Both the position numbers and the translations under genes were made by a program. 64,000 nt of DNA from the NCBI GenBank assembly GCA_947169265.1, contig CAMVPC010000001.1, positions 1 through 64,000 on the forward strand. The letters run 5' to 3'. Below, piece after piece: positions 8,684 through 16,769 of the stretch (position 1 is the stretch's first letter; every line of letters starts with the position of its first letter). Origin of the DNA: an uncultured Prevotellaceae bacterium (GTDB lineage Bacteria > Bacteroidota > Bacteroidia > Bacteroidales > Muribaculaceae). The notes beneath the pieces were generated by a model. The model was not told the DNA's origin. It ran no database searches and worked only from the letters and a program-made list of their open reading frames with translations.

Positions 8684-9997
8684 TTAATATTGGGTGGTGA
8701 TGTTGGCGTTCACGAAGTAGTGGAGCAGGATTTGGCGGTAGCTGTAGCCGCGCGCGCCCATCACGGCGGCTCCAATCTGACACAGCCCCACGCCGTGGCC
8801 CCAGCCGGCGCCCCGCAGCACAAACTTGCCGGGGAAGCCGTCGGCGTCGATGTCGTGGCGCTCGACGATGAATGCCGAGCTGTAGAGGCATGAGGGCGAC
8901 AGGGCATAGCGGATGGCCAGCTCTTTACCAATGATTTTGGTCATTTTCTCGCCCACGATTTTGAGTTTATAAAGGCGGCCGCTGGTGCCTCGCGCCACGG
9001 GCTGCAGGTCGCTGATGCGGCCGTAGTCGTCGCCGGTGCGTCGGGCGATGAGCTCGGCCAGCTCATGGCCGGTGTATTCCACTTTCCAGCGGTAGAAGTC
9101 GGTTGTTTCCTGGTCATAGTCGTTGAGCACCTGTGAGAGGATTTCGGGGTCGCGGGTGTTGCAGTGGGCGTGTGGTGACGAGAGAATCCACTCGGCGGCG
9201 ATGTCCTCGCGCCGCAAGTCGGGGAAGTTGTCCTCATCATCGCTGTCGCGCCGTGCCTGCAGGTAGTCGTGATGGTGGTTGTCCCAACAATTCTCAAACT
9301 CCTCCATCACGCCGCCACACGACTTGGAGAAGCGTGCGTCGCACAGCTCGCCGCCGTAGGTGAGCACCTGTCCCCAGGTGGCCTCAATGGCCTGGCGCAC
9401 CGTCTCGGTCGTGGCGCGCGTGATGCCTTGATAGCGCTGGCAGTGGTCGTCGGCACACACGTCGAAGTTGAGGTGGTCGTCGCGGTCCCACCACTTGATG
9501 TCGGCCTCGTCGCTCTCTTCCTCATGGCCCATGGTGGCCTCGTTGAGGGTGGTCTTGTTCATTTGGGCCAATAGCCAGCTGCGCGAAATCACGGCGTGGG
9601 CCTTGAGCAGCTCGAGTGAGGCGTTGGCGCTCATCTCGCTCGAGATGACGCTCAGCAGGTATTCCTCGATACTGAGCACGTTGATGGCGGTGAGCTTGTC
9701 GCCCTCGACAATGAGCCGGAGCGCGCCGTGAAAGGTTTGGTCCTCCTTGCGGCGCCAGTGGAAACTCACCCCGATGGTGACATCGTGGAGCGTGAATGAG
9801 TCGGTGTCGGCATTGATAGGCTCGAACGTGAGCGTCGCGTGGCGCTCGCCGTCCCACTCAATGAGGCCGTCAACGACTTGGGCCAGCTGGTGGCCGCTCA
9901 CCCGCTTGTCGCCCACGAGATAGTCGTCGTGCAGGCTGAATTCTATCACGGGCTCGCTCATGATGCCCACCTTCACTTGCGGTACTGTGTTGTTCAT
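8684..9997 (-). CDS. SpoIID/LytB domain protein lacking a signal peptide
   Basis: The 437-residue protein has the SpoIID family hallmarks: an EYLLSVISSEMSA segment containing the expected catalytic Glu, LLKAHAVISRSW, a Cys/Ser-rich middle (FSKSCGGVMEEF), and the closing GWGHGVGLCQIGA motif. SpoIID is a lytic transglycosylase acting on glycan strands without peptides. Bacterial homologues are usually exported, but here the N-terminus (MNNTVPQVKVGIMSEP) has no hydrophobic segment, so the product looks cytosolic. It overlaps the DUF4922 gene by 4 bases (ATGA), showing translational coupling, and precedes ampG by 28 bases. It may act on muropeptides already imported by AmpG. Family assignment is firm; location and substrate are inference. 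Confidence 0.85.
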   Translation of the reverse strand: MNNTVPQVKVGIMSEPVIEFSLHDDYLVGDKRVSGHQLAQVVDGLIEWDGERHATLTFEPINADTDSFTLHDVTIGVSFHWRRKEDQTFHGALRLIVEGDKLTAINVLSIEEYLLSVISSEMSANASLELLKAHAVISRSWLLAQMNKTTLNEATMGHEEESDEADIKWWDRDDHLNFDVCADDHCQRYQGITRATTETVRQAIEATWGQVLTYGGELCDARFSKSCGGVMEEFENCWDNHHHDYLQARRDSDDEDNFPDLRREDIAAEWILSSPHAHCNTRDPEILSQVLNDYDQETTDFYRWKVEYTGHELAELIARRTGDDYGRISDLQPVARGTSGRLYKLKIVGEKMTKIIGKELAIRYALSPSCLYSSAFIVERHDIDADGFPGKFVLRGAGWGHGVGLCQIGAAVMGARGYSYRQILLHYFVNANITTQY

Positions 9998-10887
9998 ACG
10001 TTTTGTGAAAAATAGTCAATCAAAAAATCTTTTTCATCTTCGGTAATGCCCACTTCATCGCCTATGTCGTAAAGCAACTCGGGCTTGACGCGTTTAAAAT
10101 CCTCCTCTCTCACGATGGGCCATATGCCGCCCATCTCCACGGCGGCGGGGCTTATCAAGAACTGCTCCGGCCCCGTTCCGTAGCATGCCGGGCGGTGCTT
10201 GGCGCGCGGCACGATGATGATGTGCCACTGGCCGGCCGTGCGGTGGCAAAACACGTTTTGCATGGGCTCAGACTTGTCGCCATGCAGGCGGGTCATGCCA
10301 TCTTGCAGAATGTGGAACCATCTTAACGCTTCGTTCTTGCTCTTGCGGATGATGTAGAGGAATGGGAAATAGCATGAGAGGTCGGCGTCATTGTCGATGG
10401 TTTCACGACACAACGGCAGCTCGGCGAAGGGAACGGCTTGGAAATGCAGGTGTCGCGGTGCCGAGGCACCGCACCGCGGCCCGTTGTAGAAAAGCACGTA
10501 GCCCGGCATGAGTGCCGCCACGTCCATCATCTGCTCAATGTGGGGCACGATGGCCTGCGGCCGGTGGTCTACGGCGCTCACGGTGAGGTGGCGGGTGAAA
10601 ATGGGGTAGGGGTTCACCTGGATGCGGAGGCGGTTTCCCAAAGTAATGGCCTCTTGCTCGGGAGGTTGTTGCGCGGCACACAGGAAACACCGCTTCGCCT
10701 CCTCATCGCCGGCCTCTGCCGTCGCCGAGCGGTGGCGGCAGGGAAGGAGCCGGGCCACGAGCGTGCGCCCGTGGTGGCTGAACACCCGCTCGGGTGCTTG
10801 CGCCACAGCCGTGTAGTTGTCATGTGCCAACGACCAGTTGCTCAGCTGGCGGGCATAGAGGCCTTCGATTTTTTTGAGGAGGGTCAT
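9994..10887 (-). CDS. DUF4922 protein, HIT/GalT-like nucleotidyltransferase or phosphorylase
   Basis: The 297-residue protein shows a CxxC pair (CFLCAAQQ, about residue 70), an NPYPIFTRHLTV strand, a YNGPRCGASAP segment and an HLHFQ motif (HxHxQ) as in galactose-1-phosphate uridylyltransferase, GDP-hexose phosphorylase and Ap4A phosphorylase. The HxHxQ histidine is the usual nucleotidylated residue in that superfamily. No signal peptide is present. The gene is coupled to the SpoIID-like gene by a 4-base overlap and follows the glycosyltransferase gene by 23 bases. The three together suggest cytosolic chemistry on a nucleotide-activated sugar. The substrate is unknown; the family has no function I know of. 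Confidence 0.75.
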   Translation of the reverse strand: MTLLKKIEGLYARQLSNWSLAHDNYTAVAQAPERVFSHHGRTLVARLLPCRHRSATAEAGDEEAKRCFLCAAQQPPEQEAITLGNRLRIQVNPYPIFTRHLTVSAVDHRPQAIVPHIEQMMDVAALMPGYVLFYNGPRCGASAPRHLHFQAVPFAELPLCRETIDNDADLSCYFPFLYIIRKSKNEALRWFHILQDGMTRLHGDKSEPMQNVFCHRTAGQWHIIIVPRAKHRPACYGTGPEQFLISPAAVEMGGIWPIVREEDFKRVKPELLYDIGDEVGITEDEKDFLIDYFSQNV

Positions 10888-10910
10888 TCTTCGCGTTTAA
10901 ACTGAAAAAT

Positions 10911-12407
10911 TCAGCAGCACTTGCAGCCCTTGTTGAGTGCGATGCGCGCCTGGAGCTCCCAGGTGCGGATGCGGTCCTTGTAGAGGTTGTTGCGGTTCAT
11001 CTTCTCTACGTCGAGACTCGCGTCGCTGTTGTCGTCCCAGCGGCGGCACAGGTACACGGGGGTGTAGACGCGCCCAATCTGGTAGGTGCGCGAGATGTTC
11101 AGCCCCAGCGCATAGTCCTCGCCGTAGCTTGTGTTGGGAATCTTGACATCGCGCAGCACGGGCGTGTAGAAGGCGCGCGGTGCACCCAACCCGTTGATGC
11201 GCAGGGCGTTGTTTCGGCCGTTTTCGGGTGTCCATTCCTTGTGGTCGATCACGCCGGGTGGGATGGGATTGCCGTCGATGTCGGTCATCAGGTAAGTACC
11301 CACCACCATGGCCACGTTTTGCTCATAGAAAGCGTTGACCATGGTTTGGAGCGTGTTTTCGTCCTTGTACATGTCGTCGCTGTCGAGTTGCACGATAAAC
11401 TTGCCGGCGAGTTCGTGGTGGGCCGCCATGTTCCAATATCCGCCGATGCCCATGTCATAGTAGTCGGCAATGAGGTGGATGAGGCGCGGGTCGTCATATT
11501 CGGCGATAGCTTCGCGGGTACCGTCGGTCGAGAAGTTGTCTACAATCATAAGGTTGAACTTGAACGTGGTCTTTTGCCGCAGCACGCTGTCGATGGCATC
11601 GCGAATGGTGCGGATGCGGTTGCGCACGGGAATCATCACCGTGGCTTCCACGGCAAAGTTGCCCTCGCTGAATTCGATGTGCTTGAAGTTGGGCACCAGC
11701 TTGCCGTCGACTTCTTTCTCGGGTGGCAGATACCCGCCTATCTCCTTGAGGTGCTGGGTGCAGGCGGCTTCCATCTCGATTTGGCGTCCGCGGTTGCGTG
11801 GGTCAACATAGTCGAAGATTTTCTCACCGCTCTTGCGCGTGTCGAGCTCCACATCGCTGTAGAGGAACTCGTTGATGTGGGTGATGGCGGCAAATTGCGA
11901 CAGCTTCAGGCGCAGGTCGTAGAGGCCCGCGTGCTCGTAGGTGGCTGTCATCTTTCCGGCGGCTTTCTTGAAGCAGCATGAGCAAAAAACGAGCACGCTG
12001 CCAAAGTCGAAGTCGTCGCGCAACGCGCCCTGCTGGTAGTCAATCACCGGGGCTTTGTCGGCGCCACGATCGGTGACGTTATAGTGGTCGGCATAGACCA
12101 TGCCGCTGCCGCTGTCGGCAAGGATTTTTACGAAACGCTCGATGGCGAAAGGCGCGAACTTGAGCGTGACGTGCTTGGTGTAGAGAAGCGTGACATCGCT
12201 GTCGGCTTTCTCGGCGATAGCCTTGATGGTGGCCGTGGAGGTGAGGTTGTCCACCTTGAGGATTTCACATCCTTCCACAGTGCCGGTGGCCTCGGGGGTG
12301 GCCAGGAGGTAGATTTTGCCGATGAGCTCTTGGCCCTTGAGGTTCTCGATAGTTGCCTGCACCTGCTCGGGGCTGACAAACGGGATAAAACAGTTGATTT
12401 TTGACAT
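10911..12407 (-). CDS. Family 2 glycosyltransferase
   Basis: The chosen ATG at 12407 gives 498 residues; an open frame continues upstream but through the octamer repeats of the spacer. Residues about 255-470 form a GT-A domain (VMIPVRNRIRTIRDAIDSVL, IVDNFSTDGT, and the DxD-type motif QLDSDDMY), followed by acceptor-side features (GEDYALGL). The N-terminal half also looks like a weaker GT-A fold (INCFIPFVSPEQ, VTLLYTKHVTL). The protein ends in a Cys-rich tail (KGCKCC). No signal or membrane segment is visible. Its position ahead of DUF4922, SpoIID-like and ampG genes links it to muropeptide metabolism, but donor and acceptor cannot be told. Confidence 0.8.
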   Translation of the reverse strand: MSKINCFIPFVSPEQVQATIENLKGQELIGKIYLLATPEATGTVEGCEILKVDNLTSTATIKAIAEKADSDVTLLYTKHVTLKFAPFAIERFVKILADSGSGMVYADHYNVTDRGADKAPVIDYQQGALRDDFDFGSVLVFCSCCFKKAAGKMTATYEHAGLYDLRLKLSQFAAITHINEFLYSDVELDTRKSGEKIFDYVDPRNRGRQIEMEAACTQHLKEIGGYLPPEKEVDGKLVPNFKHIEFSEGNFAVEATVMIPVRNRIRTIRDAIDSVLRQKTTFKFNLMIVDNFSTDGTREAIAEYDDPRLIHLIADYYDMGIGGYWNMAAHHELAGKFIVQLDSDDMYKDENTLQTMVNAFYEQNVAMVVGTYLMTDIDGNPIPPGVIDHKEWTPENGRNNALRINGLGAPRAFYTPVLRDVKIPNTSYGEDYALGLNISRTYQIGRVYTPVYLCRRWDDNSDASLDVEKMNRNNLYKDRIRTWELQARIALNKGCKCC

Positions 12408-12468
12408 GATGGTTATTTTTTTAGTAAACGAGTAGACAAGTAGACGAGTAAACGAGTTAGATATGCGC
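12408..12468 (-). repeat. Octamer-type intergenic repeat ahead of the glycosyltransferase start
   Basis: Read on the minus strand the spacer consists of about four imperfect copies of an 8-base unit (TACTCGTT / TACTCGTC / TACTTGTC / TACTCGTT) followed by a run of seven A. The last copy plus the A-run is a 21-base exact match to 50514-50534, where it also sits just before a start codon (the adenylate synthase gene at 50536). The two copies have the same orientation relative to the downstream gene. Confidence 0.7.
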
Positions 12469-15400
12469 TTATTTGCCGGCGAGGAATTGAAGCAGGTTGC
12501 CCATGAGGGCGGTGCGCTCGCTGCTGTCTTGCATGGTCTCGATCGGGAAACCGAGTACCGCTGTGCGGTAGTTGCCGCGGTCGCTGGCAATGCCGGCCGG
12601 AATGTTGTTCTCGCTGTAACGCATGATAGTGGCGCCAAGACTGTCGCTGGCTTTGATGGCGTCGGGGCTCTCGGCGGCATAGACCTCGCTGCCCAGTTGC
12701 GTGGTGAAGTGATAACGCTTGCCGTCGACGATGCTGCGCTGGAAGGGCGACGACACCGTGGTCACCTCGCCGCGTTGCGCGGCTTGGCCCGTGAGGTACT
12801 CATAGCCGAGCACGCTCTTGGCAAAGTCGATTTCGGTGGCGCTGGGAGCGTCTTTATCCCAAATGTCGGTCGCCACATAAGCGCCGCTCAGCAGCACATT
12901 GCCGCCGCCTGTGGTGAACTGCCGCAGGGTAGTCATGAGGGCGGGTGTGAACGCCTTGAAGCGGTTAGGCACGGCGCCGCGTCCCACGCGCGTTTCTTTT
13001 TGCTTACCCATGATGAGGTCGATGACAGTCACGCTCTTGGTGTCGGCCTTGCCGTTCTCGAAGGCTTGCAAGCTCGACGAGATGAAGGAATATCCGTTGG
13101 CGAGCAACGCCTCGCCATGCACGCCGGGGAAATCGAAGGTGTTGCCGGCGATGACCGTCGTCTCGTAGCCCGAGCGGCTGGCGCCGAAGCCGCCGGCGTC
13201 GTCGTCGCGCCAGGGCAGCTTGCGGCGGAACTCGAACTGCGAGCCCAGATAGTTGTATTGCTTGATGTAAGGCACGCCGTGGTCTTTCTCGTCGGCAAAG
13301 CCGGCTAACTCGCCACAGTCAAACCAGTCGGGGGCACTCACGCGGGTAAAGCTGTTGACGACGAGCACGTTGCCTTTGTTCTCACGCGCCACGCCCAACG
13401 ATAGCGTCTCGCTGGGGAAGCTGCGTCCGCCGTCGTTCATGGCGATGATTTTGAAGCTGTGCACCTCGTTGTCGTCGATGCTCACCGAGTAGTGGGGACT
13501 GTCGACAACGTCCACTTCCTTGAAGCCGTTGGCGTTGCCCACGCGCTCGAGCACGATATATTTCTTGGGGTCGGCGTTCTCGCTGAGTTTGTCGTGTGTG
13601 GGTTGCCAGCGGAGCATGAACAGGCGGTCGCTCACGCGCGTGATGGTGAAGCTGTTCACGGGCAGCGGTTGCACCACATAGTCGCGGTGGTCGCGTTGGG
13701 CGATGAACTTGAGGATACCCTTATAGATGGCGCGGCTCACGGTGAAGCGGAACGTGGGGTCGAGTCCATATTTCATGTCGGCGAAGTTCTGGTGGCTGAG
13801 CAATTCGAGCAACATGGCGGGCACCTCGGGCACACGCGCCTCATAGTATGACTTGTCCCACATGCCGCGGCGTGTCCAGTTTGGCTCGAAATCGGCGCGC
13901 ACGTCCTTGACGATTTCGCTTACCACAAAGTTGGTGAGGTTGCGCGACATCTCGCGTGGCGTGCCGTTCTCGTAGCGCCCGAAGTTCTTGCCATTCTTCT
14001 TGGTGCAATAAATGCCCAGGGTGCCGATGATGTCGTCGTTCATCGTTGTGCCGGCATCGCTGTGGAAGGCAAACGACACGTCAACGGGCACATTCAGGCC
14101 AGCTGCCTTGGGCAGCACTTGCGAGCCGCCGGCCAGATAGTTAACCCACTCGCCGCGGCAACGGTAGTCGTCCACATAGTCGTTGATGCCGTTGCTCGTC
14201 GAGTACACCTCATGGGGGAAGCCCGACCACTGGAGCCAGTAGCGAGCGCCTTCGGTGTAGCGCGGGTGCAGGCTGGGGACATACTTGTAGTCGATCCCTT
14301 CCTTACCCAGATAGGCCTCGTTTTCTTGTTCGGCGGCGAGACGTCGGTTCTCTTCGGTGGGCAGTGCGGGCCTGCGCACGATATTGCCCATGCCTCCGCC
14401 CACCTTGACGGCGTCGGCGGTGACCACGTGCTTGTCGTCGTGGCTCAGGTTGGAGAGTGTGACAACTTTCTCGTTGAGCCCCTTGGCGAGGCGGTAGTGG
14501 CCCACATAGACCCACACGCCGCCGCCCATGGTCTGGTCGATGGTCATCTCACGGGTCTGGTCGAGCGTGGTGATGGTGTAGTGAGCGTCCTGGCTGCTGT
14601 TGGGCAACGTTTTGTAAGATACATAGATGGCATATTCTCCGGCCTCGGGCACGGTGACGTCCCAGTGGGCAGCCGACACTTTTTTCTTGTCCTTGCTGGT
14701 CTTGACCATGCGGTAGGTGCCGTCGGTGAAAGGATTCTCGAAGTCTTTATAGTGCTCTTGCTTGTAAGCGAAGCCCGGCTCCTTGCCGTTGCCCCACTTT
14801 TGCTTGCCGTTAGCCTCGCTGTAGCCAGCCTGCGCGCGGAAGCCGTCGTTGTCGACGATGACCTCGACGCGCTGCGTGTCGCGCTCACGTGGACTCCACA
14901 CATAGGCGCCGGCATTCTCGAGCATGGGGTTGAGGAAGGGCATGACGTAGCTTTGCGTGTACAGGTCTTCAACCGTTTGCAGCACGCGGGCGCGTTGCCA
15001 CTCCCAGCGGTTGAGCTTGGGCTCGAAATACCATCCGTGGCTCTGCCACATGGCGATGATGTTGCCGTCAAGGCCCTTGTTGTAGTGGCGGTTGGGGTCG
15101 AGGTCGTGGATGAAGGCCGAGTGATGCCGCTTGTAGCTGTTGTCGTAGCTGGCGAAATATTGCTCGATGGGGTTGCCGGTGATGGTGAGCGCCACCTCCT
15201 TGTCGTCGTAGTCGCTGCCCAGGACCGATTTGATGTCGCGCTCGAGGGCGTCGAGACTCTCGCGGGTGAACGGCACGTCGCCATAGTTCTCGGTAAGGTC
15301 GACGCGCAGTGTGTCGCCGTCGAGCACGACGCTCTTGGCCTTGGGCACGCCTATCCCCATCTTTGGGGGCAGCGTGGCCGCCACCACTTTGTTCACTTGG

Positions 15401-15489
15401 GCCAGTTGCTCGTCGGTGAGCGCCTGGGCCTTTGCCGCCAGGCACGACATTGCCACGGCCATGGCTAAGAGTAGACTTTTCTTCAACAT
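12469..15489 (-). CDS. Exported N-acetylmuramoyl-L-alanine amidase-like protein with inserted golvesin-type domain
   Basis: Starting at the ATG at 15489 (signal peptide 1-22, LAAKAQ) the product has 1006 residues; the longer open frame upstream has no support. The amidase_3-like fold appears split: IIAMWQSHGWYF at about 144-155 and the second half at about 405-595 (SFAFHSDAG near 475, MLLELLSHQN near 565). Between them (about 205-365) lies a golvesin/xanthan-lyase-type beta domain, which itself ends in VVTADAVKVGGGMG. A fibronectin III-like segment (about 605-705) and a 290-residue C-terminal domain follow. Family members are often labelled xanthan lyase. It should cleave stem peptides or bind glycan outside the cell. 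Confidence 0.75.
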   Translation of the reverse strand: MLKKSLLLAMAVAMSCLAAKAQALTDEQLAQVNKVVAATLPPKMGIGVPKAKSVVLDGDTLRVDLTENYGDVPFTRESLDALERDIKSVLGSDYDDKEVALTITGNPIEQYFASYDNSYKRHHSAFIHDLDPNRHYNKGLDGNIIAMWQSHGWYFEPKLNRWEWQRARVLQTVEDLYTQSYVMPFLNPMLENAGAYVWSPRERDTQRVEVIVDNDGFRAQAGYSEANGKQKWGNGKEPGFAYKQEHYKDFENPFTDGTYRMVKTSKDKKKVSAAHWDVTVPEAGEYAIYVSYKTLPNSSQDAHYTITTLDQTREMTIDQTMGGGVWVYVGHYRLAKGLNEKVVTLSNLSHDDKHVVTADAVKVGGGMGNIVRRPALPTEENRRLAAEQENEAYLGKEGIDYKYVPSLHPRYTEGARYWLQWSGFPHEVYSTSNGINDYVDDYRCRGEWVNYLAGGSQVLPKAAGLNVPVDVSFAFHSDAGTTMNDDIIGTLGIYCTKKNGKNFGRYENGTPREMSRNLTNFVVSEIVKDVRADFEPNWTRRGMWDKSYYEARVPEVPAMLLELLSHQNFADMKYGLDPTFRFTVSRAIYKGILKFIAQRDHRDYVVQPLPVNSFTITRVSDRLFMLRWQPTHDKLSENADPKKYIVLERVGNANGFKEVDVVDSPHYSVSIDDNEVHSFKIIAMNDGGRSFPSETLSLGVARENKGNVLVVNSFTRVSAPDWFDCGELAGFADEKDHGVPYIKQYNYLGSQFEFRRKLPWRDDDAGGFGASRSGYETTVIAGNTFDFPGVHGEALLANGYSFISSSLQAFENGKADTKSVTVIDLIMGKQKETRVGRGAVPNRFKAFTPALMTTLRQFTTGGGNVLLSGAYVATDIWDKDAPSATEIDFAKSVLGYEYLTGQAAQRGEVTTVSSPFQRSIVDGKRYHFTTQLGSEVYAAESPDAIKASDSLGATIMRYSENNIPAGIASDRGNYRTAVLGFPIETMQDSSERTALMGNLLQFLAGK

Positions 15490-15526
15490 AATATAATGGA
15501 ATGTGATGAATATTTCTTTGTCGCAA

Positions 15527-15556
15527 TGTGGCCTTTGGCCACACGAGACAAAGTTA
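15527..15556 (-). promoter_or_regulatory. Promoter -7 box and leader hairpin of the amidase gene
   Basis: On the minus strand TAACTTTG at 15556-15549 matches the TAnnTTTG box of Bacteroidetes promoters; a good -33 box is not seen. Just downstream a 7-bp perfect inverted repeat with a 3-base loop (15527-15533 with 15537-15543) covers the likely transcription start and early leader, 38 bases before the ATG. It could be an operator or an RNA hairpin. Confidence 0.5.
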
Positions 15557-15637
15557 GGCAAAACATTCCATTTATCGGGAAAAAGATGGCAAACTTTTTC
15601 TCGATATAAACGATATTTAATATTTTTAAACGGTTTT

Positions 15638-16495
15638 TTAGGGATTGGCCGTGTGGTAAACCACCAGGCCGGGCATCGAGCTGCTGATGATTTTGAGGAT
15701 GTGGGCCCCATAGTTCGAGGCCACTTGAAGCAGAATTTCGCTGTACTTGCAGGCCACAACACCCACAAAGCAAATGGGGTGTTCCTTGTAGTCGTACTGG
15801 CAAAGGTGGCGGTCGAAGAAGCGGGTGATTTCATCGTGCACAAGCCGATAGACGTATTCGTTGTCGAGGTGGTCGGCAAGGAACATGCTGTAGTTGCGCA
15901 AGTTGCGGTTGGCAAACGGGTTGTTGTACACGCTGTCCATGATGGCCTCGGGAGTGGTGTGCATACTCTCGTAAAAAGCCTCGATGAGCGGCTTGGGGGC
16001 AAGGTTCTTGAGCACGTCGCCCAAGAAGATGCGGCCCATGGCACTGCCGCTGCCCTCGTCACCCAGAATGAAACCGCACGAGTTCACGCGACGTACGATG
16101 CGCTCCCCGTCGTAGAAACACGAGTTGCTGCCGGTGCCCAGAATGCAGGCCAGGCCGGCCTCGTTGATGAGCAGGCCGCGCGCCGCCCCCAGCAAGTCGC
16201 TCTCGACTGTGGTGGGCGACTTGAACTGTGCCACGAGCGAGGCCTCCACGATCTTGATTTTCTCGGGGTTGGAGCAACCCGCGCCGTAGAAATACACGTG
16301 GTCCCAGCGGCGCTTGAAAAATTCATGCGGCAGCTCGAGACGCACGATGTGGCTAATCTCTCGGCGCGTTTGGAAGAAGGGGTTCAAACCGGTTGTTGTG
16401 GCCTGCGCCACAACTTCGTCGCCGCTCACCAGGCTCCACTCGGTGCGCGTCGACGAACTCTCGCCAATTACGATGTTTTCTTCGGTCGATTTCAT
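15638..16495 (-). CDS. BadF/BadG-type sugar kinase paralogue with altered first phosphate motif
   Basis: The 285-residue protein is a clear paralogue of the kinase at 22033-22878: both share LGTGSNSCFYDGERIV-type and ILGDEGSGxxMG motifs and the same length. This family includes GlcNAc kinases and the MurNAc kinase MurK. The N-terminal phosphate-1 motif differs: where the paralogue has ADCGSTK, this one has GESSSTR, so the usual Asp is Glu and the Gly is Ser. It may phosphorylate another amino sugar, be slow, or act as a sensor. It is separated from the amidase gene by 148 bases holding a promoter, so it may be a single-gene unit at the head of the island. Confidence 0.82.
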   Translation of the reverse strand: MKSTEENIVIGESSSTRTEWSLVSGDEVVAQATTTGLNPFFQTRREISHIVRLELPHEFFKRRWDHVYFYGAGCSNPEKIKIVEASLVAQFKSPTTVESDLLGAARGLLINEAGLACILGTGSNSCFYDGERIVRRVNSCGFILGDEGSGSAMGRIFLGDVLKNLAPKPLIEAFYESMHTTPEAIMDSVYNNPFANRNLRNYSMFLADHLDNEYVYRLVHDEITRFFDRHLCQYDYKEHPICFVGVVACKYSEILLQVASNYGAHILKIISSSMPGLVVYHTANP

Positions 16496-16517
16496 CTCTT
16501 AATGCTCAATGTCGCCG

Positions 16518-16525
16518 CAAAAGTA
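16518..16525 (-). promoter_or_regulatory. Promoter -7 box of the kinase gene
   Basis: TACTTTTG read on the minus strand, 23 bases before the kinase ATG at 16495, fits TAnnTTTG. A matching -33 box is not evident. Confidence 0.4.
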
Positions 16526-16717
16526 CCGCATTTTTTAGGATTTTTTCGCATTTCATCAATAATTAACATAAAAAGACGTCTGTTAACATATAAGTGGCAA
16601 AAATGTTAAATACAGTTGAGTGCTTTTCCTTCCCCCCTTCCCCTTCAAGAGCCGTAGGCCTGCGGCTCCTGATTAAAAAAGTGATGTGTTGACGTACCAA
16701 CATTGCGGCAAATTGAT

Positions 16718-16725
16718 TATCTTTG
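16718..16725 (+). promoter_or_regulatory. Promoter -7 box of the cysteine desulfidase gene
   Basis: TATCTTTG fits the Bacteroidetes -7 box and lies 45 bases before the ATG at 16770. It rules out the earlier in-frame start at 16686. The -33 box is poor. Confidence 0.45.
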
Positions 16726-16769
16726 TCGGCCGAACAAATAATGGCCTTAAAGATTATTGCCCCTCCCTT

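Noticed and set aside
14062-15468. A 468-codon plus-strand frame opposite the golvesin/amidase gene
   Set aside because: Mirror of a protein with signal peptide and known domains; composition is that of antisense frames elsewhere in the window.
15490-16062. N-terminal extension of the amidase frame up to 16062
   Set aside because: It runs across the promoter and through the kinase gene in another frame; the ATG at 15489 with a perfect signal peptide is the true start.
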